From Cytophagales bacterium (GTDB lineage Bacteria; Bacteroidota; Bacteroidia; Cytophagales; Spirosomataceae), in contig JAAFKE010000039.1 of NCBI GenBank assembly GCA_013298215.1, forward strand, positions 1-35,440: 35,440 bases of DNA, written 5' to 3'. Position 1 is the stretch's first letter; each line of letters begins with the position of its first letter. The position numbers were made by a program, and so were the translations under genes. The notes under the pieces are model-generated. The model made no database searches, was not told the DNA's origin, and saw nothing but the letters and a program-made list of their open reading frames with translations. Shown in pieces: positions 17,964 to 26,438 of this stretch.

Positions 17964-19250
17964 ATGCTTGTTGAGATAACGATGCCAGCCATGGGCGAGA
18001 GCATTACTGAGTGCACCGTTTTGAGTATTTTAAAGAATGTTGGCGAATCGGTCGAGGTGGACGATTCGATTTTGGAAGTAGCCACCGACAAGGTAGATAC
18101 CGAAGTGCCCTCGCCGCAGGCTGGCGTTATAGCCCAAGTGCTGGTGCAGCAAAACGACGTTATTAAAATTGGCAGTGTAATTTTTAAAATTGAAACGGGG
18201 GTTGTTTCCAAAACTACGCCGCCACCAGCCGTCGAGACAGAAACTGCTTCGACGGCCGAGGCAATCGAAACCAGCATTTTAGTTTCGGGCAGTTACGCCA
18301 GACCAGCCATGGAGGGTGTGGCATCGGCCAAGTTTTATTCTCCTTTGGTGCTAAACATTGCCAAAGAAGAGGGCGTAACCGCCAAAGAATTAGAGCAGAT
18401 TGTGGGTACGGGCGCGGAGCAGCGGGTTACAAAGCAAGATATTTTGGGTTTTGTGAAACACAAAAAAAGCCAGCCATTGCCACTCCAAAGCGTCGAAGTG
18501 CCAAAAGCCGATGCCGTGCGCGTGGTGGCAACGAACGACGGCAACGAGATTATTCAGATGGACAGAATGCGACGCCTCATAGCCGACCGCATGGTGGATT
18601 CTAAGCGGGTGTCGCCCCACGTAACTTCGTTTGTAGAAACCGACATGACCAACGTGGTGTTGTGGCGCAACAAAATTAAGGATGATTTCAAAAAACAAAC
18701 GGGCGAGTCACTCACTTTTACGCCCATTTTGATCGAAGCCATCGTGAAAGCCATTAAAGACTTTCCGATGATAAACGTGTCGGTGGAGGGAGAAACGATC
18801 ATTAAAAAGCGGGACATAAACATCGGCATAGCCGTGGCCTTGCCTACTGGAAATCTGATCGTGCCCGTTGTTCATCGCGCAGACCAGTACAGTTTGATCG
18901 GTCTGGCCAAGAAAGTAAACGACCTGGCCAACCGCGCCCGAACCAACAAACTTACCGCCGACGACCTGGCGGGTGGCACTTACACGGTTTCTAATATCGG
19001 TACTTTTGGCAACGTGATGGGCACGCCCATTATCGTGCAGCCACAGGTGGCAATCATGGCTTTCGGCGCGATCCAAAAAAAACCAGCCGTCATCGAAACC
19101 CCCCAGGGAGACCTGCTCGGTATTCGGCAGCTCATGTTTATGTCGCACGCCTACGACCACCGCGTTGTGGACGGTGCGCTGGGAGGGATGTTCGTTAAAC
19201 GGGTTTCTGACTATTTGGAGGGCTTCGACCTGAACCGAAAGTTGTTTTAA
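17964..19250 (+). CDS. Dihydrolipoyl acyltransferase (2-oxoacid dehydrogenase E2)
   Basis: The 428-aa protein is the E2 core of a 2-oxoacid dehydrogenase complex. In order it has a lipoyl domain (residues 1-77; lipoylated Lys43 in ATDKVDTEVPSP), an Ala/Thr/Pro linker, a peripheral-subunit-binding domain (about 124-165; YSPLVLNIAKEEGV, TKQDILGFV) and a catalytic acyltransferase domain (about 197-428) ending in His399 and Asp403 of AYDHRVVDGALGG. The single lipoyl domain and active-site wording suit a branched-chain (BkdB-type) E2 better than a pyruvate E2, but this needs phylogeny. No E1 or E3 gene lies nearby. The stop codon shares TTAA (19247-19250) with the converging gene. Confidence 0.93.
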   Translation: MLVEITMPAMGESITECTVLSILKNVGESVEVDDSILEVATDKVDTEVPSPQAGVIAQVLVQQNDVIKIGSVIFKIETGVVSKTTPPPAVETETASTAEAIETSILVSGSYARPAMEGVASAKFYSPLVLNIAKEEGVTAKELEQIVGTGAEQRVTKQDILGFVKHKKSQPLPLQSVEVPKADAVRVVATNDGNEIIQMDRMRRLIADRMVDSKRVSPHVTSFVETDMTNVVLWRNKIKDDFKKQTGESLTFTPILIEAIVKAIKDFPMINVSVEGETIIKKRDINIGIAVALPTGNLIVPVVHRADQYSLIGLAKKVNDLANRARTNKLTADDLAGGTYTVSNIGTFGNVMGTPIIVQPQVAIMAFGAIQKKPAVIETPQGDLLGIRQLMFMSHAYDHRVVDGALGGMFVKRVSDYLEGFDLNRKLF

Positions 19251-19984
19251 TTGATGAGCAGCACGTCGGTGCGCTTTACAAAACACCAGGTGTTGTCCCA
19301 GAAAGTAAGCAACCATTCGTCTCTTTTACCGAAAAAATGTAGTTTGTTGCCCCGCGCCACCACCCCCGAAACCTCGGCCGCCGCCGACGGATTTGTGCGC
19401 AGGACTGAAACCGCGTTTTTCACGATCCCCGAGCTGTAAATATCTGGTAGGTTGGTCAGTATTATCACCGAAATTAAGTACACAACGAAGGTTATTTTTT
19501 GGGTCACATAAATCCGCTCTTTGCGAAACGACTTCAACGACATAACCACAAAGACGTAAAAGGCTAGGATCAACAACAACAAAACAAGGTAGCCGAGGTA
19601 CTTCTTGATGATTAAAAAGAAAAAGCTAAAATCGGAGGTTTCGTACCCTTTCAGGCCGTACTGTTTTCCCAAATCGTCCATTTTAATGATTAACTCCTCG
19701 GTGGGTTTTCGGTTGTTTAGCTTGTTGAGGTAATAAAGTTCATTGACCAAAGACTTCTGTTGCTGGCTGACGTAGGCCATTTTGAGCCAAACTGCGTCGT
19801 TGACGGAGGCATCGGAACGAGATAATATGAAGTCGAGGTAGCGCGTCTCGGCCATTTTGAGATGACCAGTTGCCAAAAGAGAGTCGGCACTACGCAGCCC
19901 AACGGACTGACAGTGAGATATTTGGGGCAGCCAACACAAAATAAAGCAGAAAGCAAACGAATATAATTTGACGGATACTTGCAT
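19247..19984 (-). CDS. TPR-like / SH3-like membrane protein (BatE-like layout)
   Basis: The 245-aa product has a signal peptide (to about residue 25, SHCQ). A helical region with TPR-like periodicity follows (SADSLLATGHLKMAETRYLD), then two membrane helices (about 122-150 and 165-182) and a C-terminal SH3-like domain (about 188-245; VSVLRTNPSAAAEVSG, VARGNKLHFFGKRDEWLLTF). This order resembles BatE of the Bacteroidota aerotolerance operon, but no other bat genes are here, so function stays open. The tRNA-Lys promoter overlaps its start region on the other strand. Confidence 0.7.
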   Translation of the reverse strand: MQVSVKLYSFAFCFILCWLPQISHCQSVGLRSADSLLATGHLKMAETRYLDFILSRSDASVNDAVWLKMAYVSQQQKSLVNELYYLNKLNNRKPTEELIIKMDDLGKQYGLKGYETSDFSFFFLIIKKYLGYLVLLLLILAFYVFVVMSLKSFRKERIYVTQKITFVVYLISVIILTNLPDIYSSGIVKNAVSVLRTNPSAAAEVSGVVARGNKLHFFGKRDEWLLTFWDNTWCFVKRTDVLLIN

Positions 19985-20009
19985 ATTTTTTCAGTAAATC
20001 GTACTTTTG
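19979..20009 (+). promoter_or_regulatory. Promoter of the tRNA-Lys pair
   Basis: TTG at 19979-19981, 20 bp, then TACTTTTG at 20002-20009 matches the Bacteroidota housekeeping consensus. The start point would be near 20016, about 35 nt before the first tRNA. Confidence 0.65.
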
Positions 20010-20050
20010 CACCGCGTTTAGGAGAATAGAAACCAGATGCAAATATAAAC

Positions 20051-20123
20051 GATTCCGTAGCTCAGTTGGTAGAGCAATACACTTTTAATGTATGGGTCCT
20101 GGGTTCGAATCCCAGCGGGATCA
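20051..20123 (+). tRNA. tRNA-Lys (anticodon TTT)
   Basis: The 73-nt cloverleaf has acceptor arms GATTCCG and CGGGATC (one T-G wobble), a D-arm with AGCTCAGTTGGTAGAGC, anticodon stem ATACA/TGTAT around loop CTTTTAA with anticodon TTT, T-arm CTGGGTTCGAATCCCAG, and discriminator A. The CCA end is not encoded. Confidence 0.97.
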
Positions 20124-20200
20124 CTTCACAATGAAACAGTAAACCGCAGATACTTTGTCCAGTTCAGTTCCCAAGAACCACACAAACGTCCGCAAACAAC

Positions 20201-20273
20201 GATTCCGTAGCTCAGCTGGTAGAGCAATACACTTTTAATGTATGGGTCCTGGGTTCGAATCCCAGCGGGATCA
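20201..20273 (+). tRNA. tRNA-Lys (anticodon TTT), second copy
   Basis: This copy is identical to the one at 20051 except for T to C in the D-loop (20216 against 20066). It is separated from the first by a 77-nt spacer and followed by a terminator, so both are probably cut from one transcript. Confidence 0.97.
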
Positions 20274-20329
20274 CTAAATAGCTTGAATCAGTCTTGAAGG
20301 GCTATTCTCTGGAACAAAAATACAACAAG

Positions 20330-20359
20330 GTGTGTCCTCAACAGGATACACTTTTTTTT
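20330..20359 (+). terminator. Terminator of the tRNA-Lys transcript
   Basis: A 9-bp stem (GTGTGTCCT at 20330-20338 with AGGATACAC at 20343-20351, one G-T pair) has loop CAAC and is followed by eight T. Confidence 0.85.
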
Positions 20360-20536
20360 GTTTGCCCGAATGTGGTTTATGCGAACTTTAAAGCCAGTCT
20401 CAAAAACCTTGCCATCGATAGAAAGCGCACATGATGTATTTTTATACCCATTTTCATAACAGCGGCAATGGCATACCTGGAAAATAAAACGGTACACTTT
20501 TAACGTAAACCAATCATCAACAGGCACTTAATACTG
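20360..20536. other. Gap with no supported gene
   Basis: Only a minus-strand reading frame of 79 codons (20288-20527) covers this gap. It overlaps the tRNA terminator, has no recognisable motif and looks spurious. I saw no clear promoter for the downstream gene here. Confidence 0.5.
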
Positions 20537-21511
20537 ATGCTTAACAAGAAAACGCTCCTCAGCCTGTTTTTGGGTTTGATGTGGCACAACGCCACGGCGG
20601 CCGTGTGGGGTTTCTACGCCCACCAACGCATAAATAGGCTGGCCGTTTTTAGTTTGCCGCCCGAAATGCTCCCCTTTTTTAAAAAAAACATTGACTTTCT
20701 GACCGAAAACGCCGTCAATCCCGACAAGCGACGCTACGCCGTACCCGACGAAGCCCCGCGTCATTTTATAGACATCGATGCCTACGGCGACAGTGCCAAA
20801 ACCGCCCTGCCGTTGTATTGGAAACCAGCCACCGAAAAATACGGGACCGATTCGCTGGCCCTACACGGCATAGTGCCGTGGTATATTCAGACCATGAAGT
20901 TTAGGCTCACTGAGGCGTTTAAGGAAAAAGACGCGCGGCGTATTCTTAAACTATCGGCAGATTTGGGGCATTACCTGGCCGATGCCAACGTGCCGCTCCA
21001 CACCACCCGCAACTACAACGGCCAGTTTTCGGGACAGTACGGCATTCATGCTTTTTGGGAGTCGCGGCTGCCCGAGTTGTTTGCCAACGACTACGATTTT
21101 TTTGTTGGGCAGGCGCAGTACGTAAACTCTACCGCCCAGGCGGCTTGGCAGGCCGTCTGGAACGCCCACGCGGCCTTAGATTCGGTGCTTTTGTTTGAAA
21201 AAGATCTTTCACTAAAAATGAGCGAAGATAAAAAATTTGCCTACGAAGACCGCAACGGAGTGATGATTCGGACGTATTCTGCCGAATTTGCCAGGCAGTA
21301 CCACCTGGCTTTGGCCAACCAGGTGGAGCGGCAGATGCGGCAATCGGTAAAAATGGTGGGTAGTTTTTGGCTCACTTGCTGGATCGATGCTGGCCAACCC
21401 GACCTGGACTCGTTGATGGCTTTCGATTTTGATAAACAAGACAAAAAAGACGACGAGGCCGAAAAAAGAACGTGGCTGCAACGGTTGTTTCGGGTCAGGG
21501 CCGAGGAATAG
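20537..21511 (+). CDS. Secreted zinc-dependent phospholipase C / S1-P1 nuclease-like protein
   Basis: The 324-aa product has a signal peptide (to about residue 22, ATAA). The mature start WGFYAHQRINRLAVF resembles the zinc-binding N terminus of the phospholipase C/S1-P1 nuclease fold. Likely metal ligands, in order, are W24, H29, H76 and D79 (PRHFIDIDAYG), H145 and D149 (LGHYLADANVPLH), H155, and H171 with E175 (IHAFWESRLPEL). The spacing is that of a trinuclear zinc site. Whether the substrate is lipid or nucleic acid cannot be told. The last 40 residues are highly charged (DKQDKKDDEAEKR). The gene stands alone after the tRNAs. Confidence 0.85.
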   Translation: MLNKKTLLSLFLGLMWHNATAAVWGFYAHQRINRLAVFSLPPEMLPFFKKNIDFLTENAVNPDKRRYAVPDEAPRHFIDIDAYGDSAKTALPLYWKPATEKYGTDSLALHGIVPWYIQTMKFRLTEAFKEKDARRILKLSADLGHYLADANVPLHTTRNYNGQFSGQYGIHAFWESRLPELFANDYDFFVGQAQYVNSTAQAAWQAVWNAHAALDSVLLFEKDLSLKMSEDKKFAYEDRNGVMIRTYSAEFARQYHLALANQVERQMRQSVKMVGSFWLTCWIDAGQPDLDSLMAFDFDKQDKKDDEAEKRTWLQRLFRVRAEE

Positions 21512-21551
21512 TAAATGGTCAATACCGTTGGGTTGGTACAAATCCCAAAAG

Positions 21552-22235
21552 TTAGACCGCTGGCGTGGGCTTCTGGTATTTTTTTAGCACCGCCCGCCCC
21601 CAGAGCCCGATGGCTACGCCAGGCAACACCCAAACGGCAATGAACACAAGCTGGCTGGTGTCGCGCGGTAAGTAGCGCGGCACTATGTTTACGCAAAACG
21701 CGGTCATGGCTGCCGATAGTGCGCCCGTCATTTTGGCACCGTGGGCAAAAAACCAGTGGAGTTTTTGGGGGGTTCTGCGGCCCGAAAAAATAGACCAATC
21801 GCCGTAAAAATTTTGCAAACAAACACTTCCAAAAATACCAAAGAGAATGCCGTAGTCAGAGTCGATCTTCGCAATGGCGTAGCCGATCATCGTCAGTCCG
21901 CAGAGGCCAACGCCCCACATGGCTGCCTTGTCTAACCAAGTGGGATTAATAACTTTTTTCATTGCCAGCACTCGCTTACCCGAAAAAGCGGGGTAAAAAC
22001 TGACAATACCGATTCCCAAAAAGAACTGGTATTTGAGATTGAGCGGCTCCAGCACAAAAAAAATGAGTGTTGTTATGAATATCCCAAACATAGAAGAATA
22101 AAAAACCATGCCTGCGCGGTTGTGGAGCGAGCCTCCTTTGCGGCGAGCGAGCATGGCTACGAAGCCGCTCAACAACCCAAAGAAGCCGCACAAGACGTGC
22201 ACAAAAAGCGACGATTGGAAAATAAGTTTTTGCAT
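21552..22235 (-). CDS. Multi-pass membrane protein, DUF2306-like
   Basis: The 227-aa protein has six or seven predicted helices. It opens with SSLFVHVLCGFFGLLSGFVA and a KGGSLHNRAG loop, a pattern seen in DUF2306-type membrane proteins, where a His in helix 1 and the LHRxxG-like loop recur; it also has HWFFAHGAKMTGALSAA late in the chain. Its function is unknown. The ATG at 22235 is chosen over one 27 bp upstream, since the membrane helix then follows at once. The gene is isolated, with 141 bp to the upstream-lying end of the LytTR gene. Confidence 0.7.
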   Translation of the reverse strand: MQKLIFQSSLFVHVLCGFFGLLSGFVAMLARRKGGSLHNRAGMVFYSSMFGIFITTLIFFVLEPLNLKYQFFLGIGIVSFYPAFSGKRVLAMKKVINPTWLDKAAMWGVGLCGLTMIGYAIAKIDSDYGILFGIFGSVCLQNFYGDWSIFSGRRTPQKLHWFFAHGAKMTGALSAAMTAFCVNIVPRYLPRDTSQLVFIAVWVLPGVAIGLWGRAVLKKYQKPTPAV

Positions 22236-22403
22236 GATTCTGATGTTTAGGTAACAGCTCAAAAGAGCTTTTATCGGTTTGACATCAGCAAAGGTATAGC
22301 ACCGCAGAAAGTACTACAAATGAAAGGGACGATGAGCCGTTTTTTGGGGTAATTGGCAAAAAAGTGGGCTAAATGGCTGTTTTTGGGCTGTTTGACAAAG
22401 CCA

Positions 22404-23246
22404 CTAACGCAGTTTATCGATTAGATTGGAGTACTTACGCGCCACTGGTACGACCAGGTCGGCGGTTTTTAGGTGAAATTTGTAGCCCTGCGCGTTGCCC
22501 GAAACCCGCACCACGTGGCCCAGGTTGATAATGTATGAACGGTGGCAGCGCACCGTGCTCGGGTCCGAAATTTGGGTTTCTAAACGGCTCAAACTGCTTC
22601 GGATTAGTTCTTTTTGGAGATGGTGGTCTCGTAAAAAATAAACCGTGGCGTAGTTGTCCGACGATTCTACAAACAACAAATCGGCGGCGCTTATCTGCAA
22701 GGAGTCTTTGTCGTTTTCGGCTACCAATTTAATGACCGATTTTTCCACAAAATGAACTTCGTCGGCTTGGCGCACCACCACGGGCACGGTGTATTTTTTT
22801 AGTTGGTAGATGTAGTTTGCCGCAATCCCAAAAGAAATCGGAAAAATACCGATCACCAAAACGGTGAGAAACATCCAAAAAAAAGCAGCAAATTTAAACG
22901 ACAATCCGAAAGCGAAGTTGCTATACAGCACGTTTCCCGTGGTGATGAGGGCCAACAAAATCAGCGTGGCTACGATCTGTTTGGCAATTGTCCAGGTGCT
23001 TTCATTGAAGTACGATGGGAAGATATTGGGCAGTACAATCCTGACAACCAACCCCGCAACCATCGTAATAATGCCATAGCTCGACAAAAGCGCAATTTTG
23101 TTGGGGTTTTGCCACAGCGACGCGCCAAAGGGTTGAAAGACGATCAAGAAAGCAGCAATGAAAACACCTTCTAACAAACACTGCAAAAAGCGCCGAAACA
23201 AAGTTTGCTGTGGGTACGGGTAGGGTTGGTTGAATATTTTGGGCAT
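22404..23246 (-). CDS. Membrane-anchored LytTR regulator
   Basis: The 280-aa protein has four membrane helices (between about residues 20 and 150; GVFIAAFLIVFQPFGASLW, YGIITMVAGLVVRIVL, IVATLILLALITTGNVLY, FFWMFLTVLVIGIFPISF) and then a C-terminal LytTR DNA-binding domain (about 178-280; ADLLFVESSDNYATVYFLRD, VRCHRSYIINLGHVVRVSGN, PVARKYSNL). This is a one-component membrane regulator layout common in Bacteroidota. The ATG at 23246 lies 11 nt past the S10 carboxypeptidase stop; a TTG at 23261 would overlap that stop. The two genes are probably co-transcribed. Confidence 0.9.
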   Translation of the reverse strand: MPKIFNQPYPYPQQTLFRRFLQCLLEGVFIAAFLIVFQPFGASLWQNPNKIALLSSYGIITMVAGLVVRIVLPNIFPSYFNESTWTIAKQIVATLILLALITTGNVLYSNFAFGLSFKFAAFFWMFLTVLVIGIFPISFGIAANYIYQLKKYTVPVVVRQADEVHFVEKSVIKLVAENDKDSLQISAADLLFVESSDNYATVYFLRDHHLQKELIRSSLSRLETQISDPSTVRCHRSYIINLGHVVRVSGNAQGYKFHLKTADLVVPVARKYSNLIDKLR

Positions 23247-23257
23247 TTGGCCGATTG

Positions 23258-24802
23258 TCAATACTTGGCGGGCTGATTCGGTTTTGGCAGCGACTGCTTA
23301 ATAAATTGCCTAATGTCCTCATTACCAGTGGCCAAATCCTCGCGGCGCAGGTACATCATGTGTCCGCTGCGGTATCCTTTCCACACCATTCGGTCTTTTA
23401 GTTTGCCGCTGGGATCCATTTGCCAAAGGTTATATTTGGCGTTGAAATAGTCGCAAGCCCCGTCGTAGTAGCCCGACTGAACCAGCACGTGCAAATACGG
23501 ATTTTGGGCCATGGCTTGCCGCAGGTTTTCGCCCGTTTTGTCGTTGGTGCGGTCCCACGGATACACGGGTCCGAACATATTGTATTTAAGATCGGTTTTG
23601 TAGTTGAGGTCGTTGCGGAGGTAAATATTAATGGCGGGCGTGAAGGAATGCAACCAAGAAGTCAATTCTGAATTGAAATCGGGTTTATCGCCTGCTTCCT
23701 TGCGGTCGATGCCCTTGTAGCGCGAGTCCAAGCGGCCCACGGTGTAGCCTTTGTCGCGCAGGAGTTCTTTCCAGAAATAGTCGTAGGGAACGTCTAAATT
23801 ATTCTGCAAAATCACTTTTTCCGAAATACCCGAATACCGCGCCATTTTCGTGGCCATTTCCTTGCGTTTTGTTTCTTCCAAAAAACCACCTTTGCTCACG
23901 GCGGGCAGCAGTTCGTTGATGGCAAAGTTTTCTACTTCGGGCAGCATATCGGTCAGGTCTTTTTGTTGCAGATCGGGCGGCAACATTTTGTGGTACCAAG
24001 CCGTGGCCGCAAAGTAGGGCAGTTTCAAGGCGGCATCAGAAGCCACGCCGCGCTCGATGCCCAACTCCGTGGGCGACACCAGAATAACGCCGTTCAGGTA
24101 CATCCATTGGTTGTTTTGCAATTGCAAAGCCAAGCCCGACACGCGCACCGTGCCGTAGCTTTCGCCGATCAAATATTTGGGCGATGCCCAGCGGTTGCTG
24201 CGCGTTACGAACGTGCCAATCCACTCGGCCAGGTACTTAATATCGGCATTGACCCCGAAAAACTTGTTGGCCACGCCCTCTTTGATGGTTGCCCGCGAGT
24301 AGCCCGTGTTCACGGGATTCACAAACACAATATCGGCCACGTCCAAAATAGAATAAGGATTTTCGCGGATTCCGTAGGGTTGCACGGGGTAGCCCTCGTC
24401 GTCGATGTTGAGCAAATGCGGGCCCGTGTAGGCAATGTGCATCCAAACCGAAGCCGAACCTGGCCCACCGTTGAACGAAATAACCAACGGGCGGGCGGCG
24501 CGGTCTTTCACGTCGGAGCGTTCGTAGTAGGTATAAAACAAACCCGCAATGGCTTTGCCGTCTTCGTCCCAAACGGGCATCGTGCCTGTGGTGGCTTGAA
24601 AAGGTATTTTTTGGCCTTTAATGGTCGTAACGTGTTCGGTAACAACTTTTTCGTCGGTATTAAAAGCCGCCATGTTGCCCGTTGATTTCTCTTCTTTGAC
24701 AATTGGCGGCGCGAGCGCGGCGGCGGCAGTTGGGAGCTTGGTTTGGGCTTGGGTAGCAATGGCAAAACCCAAAGAGGCAAGGCAAAACAGTATTTTTTTC
24801 AT
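23258..24802 (-). CDS. Secreted serine carboxypeptidase (S10 family)
   Basis: The 514-aa exported enzyme has a signal peptide (MKKILFCLASLGFAIATQAQ). It carries the S10 carboxypeptidase features: oxyanion region FNGGPGSASVW (residues 110-120), nucleophile Ser215 in LIGESYGTVR, Asp447 in SGYYDGACDYF and His481 in YRSGHMMYLRRE. The full triad is present, so it should remove C-terminal residues from peptides in the periplasm or outside the cell. It precedes, and is probably co-transcribed with, a membrane LytTR regulator, which may sense envelope or peptide status; that link is inference. Confidence 0.93.
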   Translation of the reverse strand: MKKILFCLASLGFAIATQAQTKLPTAAAALAPPIVKEEKSTGNMAAFNTDEKVVTEHVTTIKGQKIPFQATTGTMPVWDEDGKAIAGLFYTYYERSDVKDRAARPLVISFNGGPGSASVWMHIAYTGPHLLNIDDEGYPVQPYGIRENPYSILDVADIVFVNPVNTGYSRATIKEGVANKFFGVNADIKYLAEWIGTFVTRSNRWASPKYLIGESYGTVRVSGLALQLQNNQWMYLNGVILVSPTELGIERGVASDAALKLPYFAATAWYHKMLPPDLQQKDLTDMLPEVENFAINELLPAVSKGGFLEETKRKEMATKMARYSGISEKVILQNNLDVPYDYFWKELLRDKGYTVGRLDSRYKGIDRKEAGDKPDFNSELTSWLHSFTPAINIYLRNDLNYKTDLKYNMFGPVYPWDRTNDKTGENLRQAMAQNPYLHVLVQSGYYDGACDYFNAKYNLWQMDPSGKLKDRMVWKGYRSGHMMYLRREDLATGNEDIRQFIKQSLPKPNQPAKY

Positions 24803-24939
24803 GAAAAAATTGGGTAAATGAACGGCAAAAAACTTCGCTCGTAAAAATACTACTTTTTTTGAGGCGTGTCAAAATCTATTTTGAGACCTACCGAACTGTT
24901 GGTGGGGCTACCGAGCAAGTAGACATTCCCCGCAAAACG

Positions 24940-24968
24940 AGCCGCACTGGGCTGAAAAACCTGCGGCT
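24940..24968. repeat. Short inverted repeat in the 24803-25097 gap
   Basis: AGCCGCA (24940-24946) and TGCGGCT (24962-24968) form a 7-bp stem with a 15-nt loop. There is no U-run, so it is not a clear terminator. The rest of the gap, between divergent starts at 24802 and 25098, shows no gene and no convincing promoter to me. Confidence 0.35.
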
Positions 24969-25097
24969 TGTCTGCGCCCGGTCTATGGCGTGATTAAAAA
25001 TACACTGCAAAGGCGATGCTAAAATAATTTTAACAGTTGGCGCAATAACAACCAAGTTGCGTTCGTATTGTGCGCAAGAGCACAAAATATCCCAACC

Positions 25098-25565
25098 ATG
25101 AAAAAGACACTCACAACCCTCGCCGTCGTAGTTTGCCTCGCTTCTAATCTATCGGCCCAAGAATCACCAAAATCGAAGGTCGTTTTTTTTAGAACCTTTA
25201 ATTTCGTCTTTGAATCATTTTGGGGGTTTAATGTTTTCAAAGACACCACCAAAATTACTCGATTGAGACCCTATACTTTTGAGGTTTTGGAAGTTGGGGC
25301 AAAGCCGACCAGGTTTTGGGCAAAAACAGAAGTCAAAAGGCACGTCGATATTGATGTTAAGCCAAATCACATCTATTTTGTGAGAGCAAGATTCATTCCA
25401 GGCATATTCTGGCCGCGTCCAAGATTTGAAACATTGACGATTGACGAATTTAGAAAATTGGTTGCGAAGAAAACGTTTCTAAGGGAACAAATCAGGAAAG
25501 CGGGTTACGAAAACGTAGATGATTTTGTCAGAGCCTACGAAGGACTAAACGTTTCAAGTTTGTAG
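25098..25565 (+). CDS. Small secreted protein, DUF2846-like
   Basis: The 155-aa product has a signal peptide (MKKTLTTLAVVVCLASNLSA, cleavage before Q21). The mature part begins KSKVVFFRTFNFVFESFWG, followed by DTTKITRLRPYTFEVLEVG and a strand ending NHIYFVRARFIPG; this beta-rich pattern resembles DUF2846 proteins. The C terminus is helical and charged. Function is unknown. ATG 25098 is chosen over an upstream GTG at 25068, because the signal peptide starts there. The gene diverges from the S10 carboxypeptidase gene. Confidence 0.7.
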   Translation: MKKTLTTLAVVVCLASNLSAQESPKSKVVFFRTFNFVFESFWGFNVFKDTTKITRLRPYTFEVLEVGAKPTRFWAKTEVKRHVDIDVKPNHIYFVRARFIPGIFWPRPRFETLTIDEFRKLVAKKTFLREQIRKAGYENVDDFVRAYEGLNVSSL

Positions 25566-25620
25566 GAACGTAGCTTAACAGATGCAAAGGGGCGACCCCG
25601 TCAAAATTCAACATTATTTC

Positions 25621-26295
25621 CTACTGCACAATGAGGGCGTACAAACTTTCGGCCACCATTTGGTTGCCAAGTTGGTTTAGGTGCACGCGGTCGGTGGTCA
25701 GAATGTTGGCCTCTTTGTTTTCGGGATTGTTTTTGAGGTTATACGCCAAAAATAGTTGGCGCAGGTCGCACACTGCCGCGTTGTTTCGTTGGGCAACCTC
25801 CCGAATCAGTTTCGAGTATTGGTTCAAGTCGCCGTCTTGGTCGTTGGAATGGTCAGTTTTTTCGCCGATGGCCGCTGGCGTACACACAATGGCTTTAATT
25901 TTGTTGGCGGCAAGTTTTTTCAGAATGGCATCGTAAAATTTCACAAACTTGTCGGCATCGGTGCCCGTTCCCAACAGGCGTTTGTGCCAAACGTCGTTCA
26001 CGCCCACGTACACCACCACCACGTTGGGTTGTTTGGCCATTACGTCGTCGTCCATCCGCAGAAACAAATCATAGACTTTGTTGCCACTCACACCCGCTCC
26101 GATGAGCTCGTACTGGTCTTTTTTACCCGCCGTGGCGAGTATTTTGTTCATTCTATCGATGTAGCCGCCTGGGTTCACGGCGGCCTGCGTAATGGAGTCG
26201 CCGAAGAACACCACGCGCAGGGGCTTGTCTTGTTTGAAGGCCAAAAAGGGCAGCGAAAATAGCGAAAGACGCAGGATTTTTTTGAAAATTTGCAT
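25621..26295 (-). CDS. SGNH/GDSL-family hydrolase
   Basis: The 224-aa protein has an N-terminal hydrophobic signal (about residues 5-20) and all four SGNH blocks: Ser34 in FFGDSITQ, Gly in GAGVSGNK, Asn100 in YVGVNDVW and the Asp202/His205 pair in TDRVHLNQLG. It is probably an exported esterase acting on acylated carbohydrate or lipid; substrate unknown. It converges with the DUF2846-like gene over 55 bp. Confidence 0.9.
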   Translation of the reverse strand: MQIFKKILRLSLFSLPFLAFKQDKPLRVVFFGDSITQAAVNPGGYIDRMNKILATAGKKDQYELIGAGVSGNKVYDLFLRMDDDVMAKQPNVVVVYVGVNDVWHKRLLGTGTDADKFVKFYDAILKKLAANKIKAIVCTPAAIGEKTDHSNDQDGDLNQYSKLIREVAQRNNAAVCDLRQLFLAYNLKNNPENKEANILTTDRVHLNQLGNQMVAESLYALIVQ

Positions 26296-26343
26296 AGCGA
26301 TTGGTTGTTTTTATTGCCAAAGTAATCGGCTGGCTTTTTTTAC

Positions 26344-26375
26344 TTTGATCGCCCGTTTTTGGTTGCGTATCTTTG
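26344..26375 (+). promoter_or_regulatory. Housekeeping promoter of ispH
   Basis: TTTG at 26344-26347, 20 bp, then TATCTTTG at 26368-26375 is a full match to the Bacteroidota consensus. Transcription would start near 26382, leaving a leader of about 57 nt before the ispH ATG at 26439. Confidence 0.7.
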
Positions 26376-26438
26376 TCACTTCATCGGCGAGCAAACCAAA
26401 CTGGCGCACCGTTGCATTACACTTCAAAGCCCCAAAGC

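Noticed and set aside
20288-20527. A 79-codon minus-strand reading frame after the tRNA genes
   Set aside because: Overlaps the tRNA terminator, has no recognisable motif and no promoter or ribosome site.
23963-24685. A 240-codon plus-strand reading frame within the S10 carboxypeptidase gene
   Set aside because: Composition is that of a mirror frame (rich in His, Arg, Val, Gly) and the sense gene has a full catalytic triad.
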